A DNA stretch of 64,000 nucleotides from Psilocybe azurescens (GCA_023853785.1 JAJIRX010000244.1:88879-152878), one strand, 5' to 3'. Shown: positions 1 to 12,839, counted from the stretch's first letter. Notes: generated by a model not told the origin, from the sequence alone. Translations and numbers: made by a program.

Positions 1-279
1 AGTTGGATTTGCATGAACTGCTACATTGGCATCGGGTATTTGACCAGCCATCTCGGGGCTGAACCCAGTCCGTGGTATGCTAATTGTAGGCTCATGCAGG
101 CAGTCCCACAGCATTTGTAATTAATTCCCACCACCCTAAAATGTATGCAGCTTCCTTAGAATTCATTGGCCCCATGTCACAGATACATTGTGTGTGTTCT
201 ACGGCCCATGTCACTCGCTACAATGTAGCTGCCCTATGTGCAGTAAAATAGTACTTAATCTTTTTTTTAATGTTATTTC

Positions 280-1450
280 ATAGCCTCTGTGGGGTGGGCC
301 CCTGCCTCGGCTTGGTACTATGTATGTATCTAAACAGAAAGAGAGTGGTAATAAGTGAAAGAAGGTTCACTACATAATGGCTTGTGCCTGTGGGTGTAAT
401 AATTTGGATACTCAGCCACCAATGGGTGGCTGGGATAGAAGAAGAGTGGAATAGTGCAGAAAGCAAGCTACTTACTATAATGTAGCCTTTGTAACTGAGG
501 CTTCGGTATAGTGTCTTCAAGTCTAGGAAGTATATGTATGGGGTGAGAGGAAAGAGGCATAGTACAGTAGGCCTGGAGGTGGAGGTTGGAGAATTTGACT
601 TCTTGCATGCCCGGTATCTGGAGACTTTGTTCCAGGATCCAAGCAGAAAGATCCCATCTCGGCACAGATGGGTGGTGACTCGGAGATCTTCAAAAATGAT
701 TAGCATAGACAGTTTATCCTTCTCTTTCTCCTCTCTATCATGGCACAATAAATATAGGTAGCCTCATACATGCTGTTTTGCCACCTCACCCTCCTTTTCC
801 AGTAGGTTCCAAACATTTTTATAGTCTTGCTTATTGGTGTTGAATGCTTCCCAGATAGCTGCTGAGGGAAGATCATGGACAACAATTCCATGCCAGGGGA
901 GGTCTGAGTCAATTGTGATTATCCCAATAGGTTTGAAATCAGGGTTGTCCACTGTGTGATTTCAAATGAGACCAGGTCTTGAGCATAATTCAGTGGTGGC
1001 TGGATCATTCAACATGTGAATTATTAGACTGCTTCCTCTAGATACATTGGCCCCCAGACCTTATCTTGGCAGTATTCTGTGAATATTCATTCTTAGGCTA
1101 TTGTTCAGGTTGTTGACAAAGTATCTGAGAGAGTTGGAGCTTTGTGGAATTGGATTATCTCATTGTACAATGAGATGTTTGCCAGGGCAAGGACAAGGAG
1201 TGGTGTGAGAGTCTGCATTACTCTTGTGGTGAGTAGAATGGTCTTGGCCACCTCCATTTTTTCCTTTCAAAGTCATGGGCACTATCATTGACATCATGGT
1301 CATTATGCTCTATCCATGACCAATTTCAACAATAGCACTGTCTTTATACAGTTTCTGTATATCTGCAAACACAGTTTGCTTCTCAATTGTGAATTTTCTT
1401 ATCAATGGCCAGCCCTCTTTTGACAGTGACACATTTCATATTGACAAGCT
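280..1450 (-). pseudogene. Unidentified decayed coding remnant, possibly retroelement-derived
   Basis: Read on the minus strand, this stretch gives protein-like text in pieces, broken by stops and frame changes. About 764-952 encodes a segment with the phrase DSDLPWHGIVVHDLP, and about 560-690 encodes one with DGIFLLGSWNKVSRYRACKK. The style (a substrate-like strand followed by a basic 'GSWNKVSRYR' motif) reminds me of ORF1/gag-like proteins of fungal non-LTR elements, but that is an impression and no family motif is decisive. No intact start, splice structure or terminus can be assigned. It could equally be a decayed host gene. Confidence 0.22.
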
Positions 1451-2440
1451 CTGGGAGGTTATAAAGCAGTCAGGTTGCTTCAAGATGGTGCTCAGGGCCA
1501 ACATCTTCATCACCTCTTTACAGTCATTCTTGAGCATTGGTATCAATACCTGCTTCAATTTATAAAGACAGATCCCTGCCTTTAATTCTCAAAACTCTGT
1601 TCAGACACTCATTGAAACTTTGATCACCAATGTGTACATTATGTCTCTACAGCTAAAATTACTCTTTGTTCATCTATACTTCAAATTCTGAGTTAATAAT
1701 TTGGCAAGGTTCTTTAGAAACCAAGTTTCTGTGGCTCTCCATATATTTTTGCACATGACATCATATACTTTACCTCCACCCAGGTATTTTATGCAGAGTC
1801 CACCAACTCCATATAAGGATGCACACCATCACTGTATTGACAGCTTTATGGGTGCCATACATATGGCCACCAAACCCATCCTATTGGTCTCAAAATTATA
1901 TTTTTACAGTATAGCTGGTGGTACAGAGGATGTCCGTAAAACACTGTATAGAGATGGCTGTATATGGCTGACATTGTAATCTATTTTTGTCCCATGTACA
2001 TCACAGCCACTGAAGTCAATCTGAACAGGACTGACAACTTAATCTTCAACAATTCTACACATTAGCAAGGTATATACATAGTAAATCTCTATTTTTTTGT
2101 CCTAAGGCCAAGATGATAGATATTTTATGCTCTAGTCTACTAATCTGTGTCTATTTTACTTACTAATTGATTATATGTCTGTATCTCTACCATATACACC
2201 ATTTTTGGCCATATTGGTACCCATACCATCCCATTGAGGTAAAAAATTTCAAGTATGGCTACAGTATATGGGTAGCCTGTGTCCCATAACCCAACTGTCA
2301 TTTTATGACCATATACCATATACAGTATGGCATGCATCCCTAACTTAAAAGTGATGGACTCCACATGGACTCCATCTGGAACATATGTAAATGTTCAAAA
2401 GATTATCTTTGATAATTGGAGTTCCAACTTTAACTTCATA
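1451..2440. other. AT-rich stretch with no recognisable gene
   Basis: Only short open frames without family resemblance are present. Short words such as CCATATGGCC and TGGACTCCACATGG near 2345-2400 resemble the subterminal words of the TIR elements elsewhere in the window, so part of this may be very old transposon sequence. Confidence 0.4.
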
Positions 2441-3010
2441 TAAAATGAAATAAAATAGAATCCAGTTGGATTCCAACTGGAATATGTTAATCTTTCAATC
2501 TTAGTGTGAATTCATATGAGTGTAATATAATATATTAATAACTATGTACTACATTATTATCTATTTGTGATGTCCATCATTAAAATCAAAAATAAAAATA
2601 AAAATAAAAAACATAACAGACCAAAAAGTTGGGCAGGAGGGTACATACTTGGGTTAAATGAACAAAAAATATAAATGTAAATAATAAAAAAGTGAAAAAA
2701 AGTGAAAAAAAAGAGAGGCAGGAGGGTGGTCATGTCAGTCATAGCCTCTGCTGAATGTGTTGGTTGTCTTAGTTATATACACTGTCATTGTCATGGCTGC
2801 TGTATGCATCCACTGTACACATTATCATTGTCATCACCATAATACACATCGGCCATACATATGTGTCATTGTTATTGTCTTTGTGGCCGTTGTGGCTGTT
2901 GTGGCTGTTGTACTCATTGTTATATTTGTTGTTATTGTGGCTGCTGTGTCCATCATGCATGTTGTACATGCAGCTGTTCATGTTGTATGTGTCAGAGTTT
3001 CCCTATTTAC
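2441..3010. repeat. Diverged copy of the composite-element tail and tandem array
   Basis: From about 2455 to 2740 the order is: a word resembling CCAGTTGGATTCCAACTGG, an AATATATTA/ACTACATTATTATC block, an A/T homopolymer-rich stretch, then GGGCAGGAGGGTAC. The same order occurs at 39640-39835 in element E3. From 2757 to about 2985 follows a low-complexity array; on the minus strand it reads as repeats rich in Asn, His, Asp and Tyr, as in the arrays of E4 and E7. CpG is almost absent and TpG/CpA dominate, so this looks like the oldest copy of the array. No terminal repeats are recognisable. Confidence 0.55.
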
Positions 3011-3196
3011 TCTTATTTTCATCACTTGATTATATTTTATCTATTATCTTATCATTTATCATTTATCATTTATCATATCTTTTATCTTTCTTAATATTTT
3101 GATCATTCTGGAAGTTTCCACTGTCACTCCTTTTATTACTCATCATCATCTTCTTTATTATTCATCATGGAACCTTATTTAGTCAGTCACCTCCAG

Positions 3197-3394
3197 AGTA
3201 GTATAAACACTGCATGTTTTGTAGATAGATCCCCAGCTTCAATCTCTTAGGATTTCCACTATCATTGGTGTGAACCTTCAGTTCATTGATTCCTCATAAG
3301 TCTATTCTCTGTTCTCTTCTCATCCTCTGCTCTTACCCTGTTGCTTATCTTTGTTGGTGGCCTTGTCACACTGATTTTAGTGTTACCCTGACAG
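3197..3394 (+). repeat. About 200-bp dispersed repeat, copy 1
   Basis: This segment runs from AGTAGTATAAACACTGCATG to CCCTGACAG and matches 29778-29974 almost base for base over its whole length. It encodes nothing recognisable. The second copy sits between two 39-bp duplicates, which suggests a retroposed element. I see no clear A/B-box promoter or poly(A) tail, so the class stays open. Confidence 0.65.
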
Positions 3395-6300
3395 AAGATT
3401 GAAGCTTCCTTTGACAACTCCACCACCATCCATCACCAACTATTTATCATCCACCATCTTATATTCTTTTTCCACCTTCACCAATATCCTTTCATCTATC
3501 AACCACTTTTATCCACCATCCTATTTCATATCCCCCCACTCTCCAATCGCTTATTCCACTCTCCAGTGTGTGCTGAGTGTGAACTTAGTAGATAGGGATA
3601 CCAACTGTTGGAGATTTCCTTTCTGAGAGGATTTGCTTTGAGTCCACCAGGAAAATACTAGATAGTCAGTTTTGTAATTCTGGGGTTAAAGCCTAGACAA
3701 AAGGGACAACTGGGTATCCAGTAGTTTAAATCTTTTAAATACTTAGTTTAGTTTCAAGAGCACTTTTTGTAGATAGCTTTCTCCCACACACATCTGGAAG
3801 AGCCTTTATCATGGATTTACCCAACACCACCTCATTGCCACTACCTGCATCAGGAAAAAGAGGTTCTATCCCAAAGAAATCTAGGTGTCTTTAAGCATCT
3901 TAGAGACTTTAAAGATGATAAAGACACAAAGCACCCTAAGCTCCTTTCAACGAAAGTGACATAGGAACAGTTTATCCAAAGCATTCCAAAGCAACCCAAA
4001 TATTATCCACAAGCCTCCCAAAGACCTCTCATAGACATCTAAAGCTACTTAAGGCATCTCTGACATCTACTGAGATGTCTTTATTTCTCTTCAGATTCAC
4101 TTGAGACGCAGCATGGTAATGGCATCTTACAGAATTCAAGTATAGTAAAATGTATATATAATTCAAGCAAGCTCTCTACTATAGTAATATGCTAGTTGAT
4201 TAGACAATCACAGACAGGGAAGAGGATATATAAAAATAATGTATAATAGGATGGATAGAATGTGGGGTAGTCCATCATCATAATCTAAGATACTATAGCT
4301 AATATTGGCATTGGGCCATTGGATGGGCACAGCAGGTTGAGGAAGGGAGAGGGCAAGTGGTGCATAGACGTCAGGACCAGAGATAGTTGTTTATTACATG
4401 AGTTTTAGTGAGCAAAAAGTAGGGGAAACAATAATTAAAACATACCTGTCAGAATTTAGCACCCTCATTCTTACTCCAAAAGGCGAGATGGTGGGATGAG
4501 TGCCACCAAATGTAAGCACAGGGAAATGGGGATGAGTCACTGGATGGCCAAATGAACATGGCAAATGATACATCACCAATGCCAGTGCTGGGGCCAAAAA
4601 CAGTCCTATGCAACCTGTTATGCATGTTGTAGTTAGTAAAGAGACAGAAGAGGGGCTATGGTATACTCACTTTCAGGATTTAGCATTTCTATTCATAATG
4701 ATGAAAGACAGAACAGTGGTGGCGATTGTGAGTGTAGGGTAGTGGGCATTAGACACACCAGATGACAAAGATGACAGGACTGTGAGCCATCCTCTGTGGT
4801 CTGTTGAAAGTATGGTTGTTAGCAAAAAGAAAAAGGTGAGAGATGGACAGAACATATCTGTGCAGATGGGCAGCATGGTGTTTAATGTGAGCTAGTTGCA
4901 TACTCAGTTGCCACTGCATGTGGCACAAGCATGTAGCATGGTACACTGGGGGTCTTGTTTATGGATTAGCAATAGAGGGTGGTGGAGAGGGTAATGGTAG
5001 TACTTACTGAGGTACTGTCATTATTATGCTGTGGAAGAGTTAATTGTTTCCAGGAGGGGAGACAGATATAGGTAGTCAAAAAAGGTGAGATTTGTGCAGA
5101 TAATATATTGGTAGTATGTTCTTCCTTGTTAGTGTCTCAATGTTCAACAAGGCTCTGGCTCAGCTCAATAGCTTGTTTCTAGATCAAAATCCAGGGAGGT
5201 TCAATATTGATTACCAGTTTTACAAATGTCTATATACGAACACGGAGCACGTGTACTCTTGCACCTCCAGTTGCCACAGCTTATCTGGAATAATGCAATA
5301 TGTAGATAGGAGTGACCATTTGGACTGACAAAATGAAATGTGTTGTGCAACAATGGGTGGAAAATGTATATACAAGTGTCCGTTTTGAAATAAAATAAAT
5401 GGGCAAGTAGTTAAAGGATAGACCACAGCATTCCAATGGCTTACCAAAGTGTGATCGTGTTGAACTACGTGAGTGTGTGATTTGATATATAAATCAAAAA
5501 CCAAAACACAAACCAGAGAGGAATGGTCTAGACTAGATAAGACGACTCTCTCCCTGTTGAGTTAAAATGAGGGCTGGCTTGGCCACTAGGTTGTGTAGAT
5601 GTATGTGGTCTGAGGAGGGCAGGGACGTATGGAGGAGGAGGAATGGATGAGGGAATATAAAATGCCCTTGAGTATTTACTGGGAGGAAGCAACCCGACTT
5701 GATTGGGGTAGAATGGTGTGAATGGGGTGTGATGACTGTAGAGGGGCCAAATGACCAGATAATTTGCAGGGATTGATACGGGGCAGGAGTGAGAATGTAG
5801 TCTTGATCCTAGTGCGCTTCAATCGAGTCTGCAGTGTCTGCAAAGCTAGAAGTAAAGCCTGCTGATGGAGTAATGGTTTGAGCAGCCTGGAGTGATAGAT
5901 GGTGAAGGATTGTGCGATATTCTTGAACCAAAAAATCAAACAGAGCGGTGAAGTGAATGAGGGATGACTAGGGCGATCGAAGGTGACGACCTAAGCGATA
6001 TTCTTCAGCTAAAAAATCAAACAACGCAGGGAAGCAGATAAAGGGTGTCTGGACGATGGATGAAGATGACAACAAGACCAAAATTGCTGAATAAAATATT
6101 CCGGAGCAACTGAAGCGATGGGGAGTTGAAGATCTTGATGTAGAGGAAGAATGAAGGGTCTGGAGGATGGTAGGATTGAAATGAACTGGACAAATTGCTC
6201 TGGGATGTGAGAGCGTGAATGGAGGGTTATCTGCTACAACCTTTGAAGGACGTCTTGATGATCTGGAATAACTGTTGAATTTCGTGCTGAATACTGATAG

Positions 6301-7340
6301 AGATTGATTGAATGCGTGCTGGAGTGCTGGGACTGAGTACTTGATAACCTGAAATCTTTGCTGTGAAGAAAGTTGGGGCTTGTAACTTCCTTGTATTCCA
6401 AGCGATACTAATACATGGTTTATATACCAGAGAACATAGAAAAATATTTAAGAGAGATCAAGCGTCCAAACTATACTAATCATTTTGTAGAACAACACCC
6501 AGTAGTCCCATCTGTCAACTACATACAATAGATTGAAGGCTGACGGAGTTTAGGAGTGAAAAATAGAAGGATGAGTAAATAAGTAACATAGGATGAGTAA
6601 GAAGTATAAGCAGGATTATGAAAAGCGAAGTGAGATGAGTAAGAAAGAAGCGAAGCTGAGTAAGTACAATAAGCAAGAATGACAAAAGGAAGGAAGGATT
6701 AATCATATGAAAGTGTCAGACAATAGAAAAGGAGCCAAAATAGCGAACAAGTACCATGCTAATGAATAGAACCAGTCTATTCATGGCACAGCTCAGTCAT
6801 CCATTACCAAGACTGCTGAGTGAGACAAAGATTTGCTGCATATGTGGAATCCAGTTAAGGACCAAATAGTTGTAGATGACCAAATGCTGATGACAATGGT
6901 GATATATGATGCTGTGCAGTGATGTGCATACTAGGATGGATAGGAATGATGTCCAAGAATAATCTGTGCATAGCCTTGAGGTTCCGAAATAGATAGACGA
7001 TTGAATCATTGATAGGGAATGTAACTGATCAAATGGTTGAAGTGGAGATTGAAAGTTGGAATGGAGCTTGAAGTGGACTGTGAATGGGCTTTGACATTGA
7101 ATATTGAGGGATGTGCTTCAGATAAAAATGCGAAATAATAACCCTGGCTTCTGCATGCAATGGGGAGTCAAGACAGATGCTCTAAGCTTATAGATAAATC
7201 TCATATCCAATCAAAATTGGTGTATGACAGCGTGCACATGGCTCTGCCTGTCCCAAGGGCATCCCCATTGTAGCCCCTCAACTACATCGTGGCATCACAA
7301 TTCCAGCAGGGGATCATCACAACAGCAGTTGTCCTTGCAT
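3395..7340. other. AT-rich stretch without an identifiable gene
   Basis: Several short minus-strand frames exist (4394-4597, 4673-4876, 5676-5939), but none gives a family match that I can defend. Around 4440-4700 two related exon-like blocks end in a 'RVLNS/ILNPES' type sequence beside possible donors. Near 5914 and 5995 an 81-bp block is tandemly duplicated (GCGATATTCTT followed by AAAAAATCAAACA). The 5676-5939 frame, ending ...LLPRINPCKLSGHLAPL, has the feel of a retrotransposon accessory ORF, but this is weak. Confidence 0.3.
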
Positions 7341-7715
7341 GCTGGCCAGCATGTATATAGATAAGAAAAATGTGATTATAGCGAAGCATGAAATAAGGAG
7401 AAAAGATTCAAATAATTATGAAAACATTAGAAATATGACTCGTCAAGGCCCTGTCCACCGTTCCTGGTCTTTGATGGTGACCCTTTTTGCATGTATTTGT
7501 GGGTCTAGGTGTATATCCAAGTGTCGTTGAGTGTCCGAGATTCAGCGAGCCGTGTTGTGTGCATTGAACATTTGTTGTGTGAAAAGTGGGGGTGTTGTCA
7601 GGCCATGCAAATTGGGACTTAGTGTCATGTTCATGAGTGTGCTGTTCATCTCCTCCACAATGCTACATGGGCACCATTGCTAGTTTTTGTTGCTGTCAGG
7701 TGGTGTTAGCTTTAC

Positions 7716-7812
7716 TATATAAAAGCGAATGCTGGTACTTAGTATTAGCACAGTGAGTGTGGGGCAGTGAAAATGGCATCAACGATATTGGGCATCGTTG
7801 ACAATTATGAGG
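7716..7812 (+). promoter_or_regulatory. Candidate TATA box and short first exon
   Basis: TATATAAAAG lies at 7716-7725. An ATG follows at 7773 and opens a short frame (MASTILGIVDNYEG) that runs into GTAAGG at 7813, a plausible 5' splice site. The TATA-to-ATG spacing of about 50 bp suits a fungal promoter. No downstream exon could be joined with confidence, so this may be the head of a lost or short gene. Confidence 0.22.
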
Positions 7813-8173
7813 GTAAGGGAACACTGGTGGTGGTGGTGAACCAAGAACAAAGTTGAACTTCACAAATCACTAGGCAACAGCATGGGTATTCCCATATATA
7901 TCGGCCCATTTAGCCATATTAAATCTTTGCAATACCATACGCATGAATTGCGCATTTTTACCCATCAAAAGAGTCTAAAAACAGCCAATTTGGTGTAGAA
8001 ATGACTGAAATATGGCCTATTTTAATGCATTGCATACAATTGGCCATAATTCACTCAGTTTTGGCTTAAAAATTACGCTTTTGGACTTGTTTTGAAGGTG
8101 ACAGGTAGGATAATTTTATCTTTAATTTTATCCGCACAATAACTGACTATTAACCCGTACACAATACCCGAAC

Positions 8174-8585
8174 TGTTACGACTTCAGGCTTATATTCATG
8201 TGCGTGGATAAAGCCAACAGTCAAGTAGTCAAGAACAGCAAGTTCCAAGCGGTAATGAGTAAGAGTAGATTAGATTCTCAAGAGCTAGCTAAGGAACAAT
8301 AGCAGTGTCTACTGGCTATTTAAGCATTTTGAGTATCTACAAATATAGTACAAAATGAGTCCAAGTGTGAGTCAAGCATAGTATGAGTCACGGTGGTGCT
8401 GTTGATGTGAGTCAGAATGTGAGTTAAAACAAGAAGTGAGTCATAACAGTGTCAAAAGGTGAGTCATAGTAGAATGAGTCAGATATGTGATCACATGATG
8501 TTATCCATCATGTGATAAGAAGATTTTATATACCAAAAATGAAAAGAAAAAGAAAAGGCGAAAGAAAAATAAAGTGTCCGTAACA
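8174..8585. mobile_element. Solo LTR related to the gypsy LTR at 59930
   Basis: The segment begins TGTTACGACTTC and ends GTCCGTAACA, giving TGTTA/TAACA inverted termini as in the LTR at 59930-60371. Both share an internal block reading ATTCTCAAGA(G/A)CTAGCTAA and a purine-rich AAAAGAAAAAG tract near the end. The flanks are CGAAC on the left and CAAAC on the right, a 4-of-5 match consistent with an aged 5-bp target duplication. No internal coding region is present, so it is best read as a solo LTR left by LTR-LTR recombination. Confidence 0.7.
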
Positions 8586-9220
8586 CAAACCTGTGCCATT
8601 GCCTACAAATCACAGAAGTTCAACCTTTCACATGATGCATGGGAAAATTTCCCAAACTGATATGAAAAGTGATGTGACCAAATCCATGAGATGCATCTCA
8701 TAGATTTGGTCATGCCTCTTTTAGGAAATACTGTCACAACCAAAATGCATCCCATCTTGTTTAAGTTGTACTAAAGGCAGGGTGAGTTATAGCAACAGTG
8801 CTTGGTGAGAAGAATGTGGTAGTACATATCTTTCAGTTATCTAAGCTGTAAACAAGGATGTGAGAATGTGGTGGGTGGTGGAATGTTGAAAGAAATTCAC
8901 TTCACCAGGAATGGCATAAGTAAACAAAAGCACAAATGGAGAATGTCATGTGATTTACATTATTTATTTGCTTTCAAGGGCAACAGCATGTGTATTCCAT
9001 GTGTATCAGCCCTATTATTTGCACCTAAGGTTCCCATCCTCTGGGCTGAATTTGTTGACATGATGGGACCACATCACACTGCCATATTGGTATCGTCTGC
9101 CTTCTGTTTGCTTACCCACTGACATTCCTATGTTTAAATGCCCACTTCTTCCTTGGTCCCCTCTGCTTATTGTTGTAGATTAGAAAATAGATTAGATTAG
9201 ACTAAGTACTGATAACATAG
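8586..9220. other. No gene recognised
   Basis: AT-rich sequence with one 84-codon frame (8868-9122) lacking family features. It contains a short inverted pair around 8680-8720 (AAATCCATGAGATGCATCTC and its near complement). I see nothing else of note. Confidence 0.4.
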
Positions 9221-9540
9221 ATACAGGAATGGCACGCATTTTTGAGCCTGTGTGGGTTATGGGTAACGGTACACACGGGTACGGGTACGGGTAACAATTT
9301 TCATATGCGTGAGATTTCAAACGAGCTCTAGAACGTCCCAAACGGTTGAGAATTGAGTGAGATAGAAAGGAAGCAGTGAAATTCACTATTTCTGATCTAT
9401 CTCCCTCATTTCTCAACCGTTCAGGTTGTTTTGGGCTCGTTTTGACAGGTAAACCCGCCGGATTGCGGGTAGGGCTCGCCAAGGGTACGGGTACTGGTAT
9501 AGAGCGAGATTCCCATAGGTTACCTGTGCCATTTCCTATA
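9221..9540. mobile_element. Fold-back MITE, about 320 bp
   Basis: The ends are imperfect inverted repeats: ATACAGGAATGGCACG at the left, and a right end whose reverse complement reads TATAGGAAATGGCACAGG. Inside lies a second, hairpin-forming inverted pair (AAACGAGC..CCCAAACGGTTGAGAA against TTCTCAACCG..GGGCTCGTTT), together with short GGGTAC runs. It has no coding capacity. This architecture is that of a miniature inverted-repeat element; the superfamily cannot be named from the ends. Confidence 0.6.
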
Positions 9541-9922
9541 CTTATCTAAGATTTAATAATGCTATGCTCAGAAATTTCAAGAATGCTTTGTGGTAATTTA
9601 GAATTTTTAGAAGACTCATAGAGAGCTTCAGAGAAATTTGAAATCTTGCAAAGACTGCTGAAAGCTTTGAGGAATCAGACTATTTCCAAAGACCACAAAG
9701 ACGTCCCAAAGCAGCCTAGAGTGATAAATGTGCTTTATAAAGGTTGTAATTACCTAAGACATTCTCAGGGCAAATCCCTTTTTCCTGATATACTTCCTCC
9801 TCATTTTTGCACTCTGCATTACAATTTCAAGGTTATAACCTTGATGTGTGGATGTCTTTTCAACTATACCCTCCCTCTCATACCCTCCTTGGCTCCCTAC
9901 AAAGCCTGCTGGAGCTGTTTAG

Positions 9923-10982
9923 ACCTCCATTGAAGAAACCACCTTGGTTGACTTTTTGGTTAACAACAAGGCAGAGGCTGGAGACAGAGGAAACTTCAAG
10001 AACCCAACCTTCCAGTAGGCTGTTGGTCACCTTGCCCCTCTGCATGAGCAGGGCTCTGTCAAGTCTGTCAAAAGTTGCAAGAACAAGTACAAAGCAGTAT
10101 GTTTTATGGCTCTTTTCTTTGATTGTGATGGCTCATTAATAACCTCCCAGTTCCAGAAACTGTATTGGGTGATACATGCAATACAGTCTGTCTCTGGCTG
10201 GGTGTGGAGCAACAATATGAGTACCTCTATAACAGCTGATTTAGCTTCATCCTGGGACAATAACATCAAAAAACACTCCAAGGCAAAACTGTTCAGAAGC
10301 CAGGGCTGGAGACACTTTGTGAAGTTCTTGCTGATCATGCCTTCCACTGCTACCAGTGCCCATGTTTTTCATCCAACAGATATAGCCCCTACTACCTATG
10401 ACAGTAATGAAAAGTCAGCCTCACCCAAGTCAAGTTCCCTGCCCCAAGTTGCTTTGGATGCTCAAGATATTGAGGATTCTGATCATGAGGAGGTATGTAG
10501 CTATTATTTGCATCCTTCTTTTGATTTTTAATCTAAATTTTTGATAGACCCCATCCTCACAGAGTTTGGGTTTACACAAGCATGAGCGTGAAGCTGCAAC
10601 CCCATCGTGGCCTGCTCCCAAGTGTGCTCAAGCATTGCAAGGTTCTACAGCTCTGCAGAGCATGTCACACTCACTTGTTGGCTTTAGTACAGCTATAACA
10701 GCTGCACTTGCACCACCAACTTCTGTTTTCGATCTGTTGCCCATGCACCAAACTGCTGCTGTTGCAACTGACCTCTGTCTGGAGGCTCACTGGCTCAGCC
10801 TAGCTCAACGTGTTGCACTGAAATGTTTAGTGTGGGGTGCCTTTGTAATTGCCCAATACACAACACCCAATCAAATATTTATATTGATCAGTTCGATTTG
10901 TGATGGTAAGCTTGTAAAGCTTATTACAATAACTAGTTTAGCAGAGTACAGACTTAGACAATTGCTCTGGGGTGATCACTAG
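9923..10982 (+). pseudogene. Myb/SANT-like DNA-binding protein of the transposon-associated type, broken
   Basis: Exon 1 (about 9923-10096) encodes a Myb-like start (EETTLVDFLVNNKAEAGDRG, later CKNKYKA). Introns of 54 nt (10097-10150) and 55 nt (10493-10547) with GTATGT donors keep the frame. Exon 2 continues FQKLYWVIHAIQSVSGWVW and an RSQGWRHFVKF block. This order (LVxFL..F..A..HL..CKNK..., then a W-rich segment, then a 'GW..F' helix) is typical of a large Agaricomycete family of Myb/SANT-like proteins linked to transposons. An in-frame TAG at 10016-10018 interrupts exon 1. Exon 3 (10548-10982) is Ala/Thr-rich and ends without a clear domain. No transposase is adjacent, so it is an orphan. 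The role (DNA binding, probably nuclear) is inferred from the family only. Confidence 0.6.
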
Positions 10983-11086
10983 TAGCTAGAGAACTCTTTA
11001 CAGGTGAGTACACACAAGGCACTGGAATAGTAAGGGCAATCTCTCTATGTGAGGGTGATCACCAATATCAAGAGGATTGCTTTTGG

Positions 11087-12288
11087 GAGGTCTTTACACT
11101 CCTCCACAGGTACCGATCAGAACTGGTCGGATTCCAACTGGTTCTAACCAGAATTTTATTTGGCAGTGTCCCTGCCAAATTAGCAGTAAAATGTCCAAAT
11201 TTTTCCAACCGGTTCGATCGGAACCACCGGTACCAACCAGTTCCATCATTACCAAGTCTGACTAAAATCTGACTGGAATCTGACCGGAATCCAAGTGGAA
11301 TTCATCAAATTTAAAACCCAATTAGACCCAATTCCGAGTGGAATCCAAGTGGTACCAAGCAGAACTATATTATGTCAGCATACTATTTACAGCTCAGTAA
11401 GTAATAACACAAAAGTATACATAGATCTTAACAGTTTGTGACAAATTTGGTGTTGTTAGAATTGTAAAATTCAGGAGAATATGTTTACATAATAGTTATA
11501 TAAAATTAAACAATTTCTAGTCAAGAAATACCCATTTTTCATATAAATCTGTGCTTATATAATCTAGATTTCTGGAATAAAATTGATCTTTGTATTTCAT
11601 TAATTTCTATTATTGTAACACTATTAAATATAGCTAAAAGAGTGCTATTTTGTTGCAAAAAGTGGTTTACAATGTCTATATATATTCAAATTTACAGTAT
11701 TTTGTATATTGAACATGCTGACATAACATTCATATGATGAGGTAATTACAAATGCATTGCCCTCAATTTTCTGATCATTTTGATATATGATATGTGGGTA
11801 TAGCTTCAGAGGAAGTGCCAGGATATATTATTAGGTGTTGTAAAAAATAGTATATAATTTATAAAATGTTGAGAATACCACAAGCAATAATGGTGTAGTT
11901 GGTAAAGTGTGTATAGCATTAATATATATAAAGCTGTTGGTTCAATTCCTGTTGAGTGTATTTTATAATTTTGCATTTATTACAAATATTATGTGACCTG
12001 TATAGATTACTTAAGAGCTTATGTAAGAAATATTATGTAATACTGACTAAGCATACAATATCATGTGATTTCAATACATCATTTAAAAGCTTATATAAGC
12101 AATTATTATATAAAGCTGACTAAGCATTGTTTTGTACTGAGTAAGTACGTTCTAAGAAATTCTGACTGGATTCTGACTGGTTCCAAGTGAGTCCAAGTGG
12201 ATTCCAACAAGATTCTGACCTGTTCCGACTGGGTCCAAGTGGTTCCAACCAGTTCCAACTGGTACCAGTGGGGCACTGTAAAATACTG
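11087..12288. mobile_element. TIR element E5 (1202 bp, non-coding) with perfect 8-bp target duplication
   Basis: End B at 11087 reads GAGGTCTTTACACTCC. End A at 12288, read inward, is CAGTATTTTACAGTGCCCC. The two ends are imperfect inverted repeats over roughly 40 bp (both continue into a GGTACC..TGG stretch). The 8 bp before end B (11079-11086) and after end A (12289-12296) are both GCTTTTGG, a perfect target duplication. Subterminal regions carry many copies of words like TTCCAACTGG and TCCAAGTGGA. The AT-rich middle (11350-12100) has no gene. The 8-bp duplication fits hAT- or KDZ-type transposition, and the shared termini tie it to E1-E4, E6 and E7. Confidence 0.85.
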
Positions 12289-12839
12289 GCTTTTGGGGGC
12301 AAGTGTACATGGGACAGTGTACTTTACAGTGCCCCCATATTCCGTTGGACTCCAACGGACTTTCACCGGACCCAGCCAATTCCGATGAATCTGGCTGGAC
12401 AGTCCGTGGGCGTCCGTGATTCCGTTGGACTTGAAAAAATTCGGTACCAGTCCAGTCAGAGTCCGGCCAAATTCCGGTCAAATTCTGGTCAAGTCACTTC
12501 AAGACAGAAAACAGGTGGACTGGCCGGACTGTCCAGTCCGTTGGACTTCCAATGGACTTCCAATGGACTTCCACCGGACTCTCAGCACTTAATTAGACCA
12601 GATCCAAGAGTGCTCTGTCCAGTGGAGTCCAGTGGATATCCACTGGATGTCCACTGGACTCCACTGGACTGTTATTGGTTTAATTGCAGACTTTATTGAA
12701 GAAATCCAATTACCATATCCAGAGAGGTTTTCAACTGCTATCTACCATAGTCTACATATACATGTTATATCTTTATATGCCATTTATTTAGCCTAGTCAT
12801 CATCATCATTGCCATCTGCTTCCAGCTGATCAGTGACTG

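Noticed and set aside
278..748. The 156-codon minus-strand frame as a gene
   Set aside because: Only its first third reads like protein; the rest is Ser/Leu/Tyr text typical of AT-rich non-coding DNA, and there is no supporting splice or start context.
2861..3094. Cysteine-rich frame that looks like a zinc-finger or metallothionein-type protein
   Set aside because: It is one frame of a decayed TGTTGTGGC-type array; the opposite strand reads as the Asn/His/Tyr repeat seen in related elements.
9240..9500. Telomere-like GGGTAC/GGTACG runs
   Set aside because: Only a few units, inside a MITE with its own inverted ends; not the fungal TTAGGG type.
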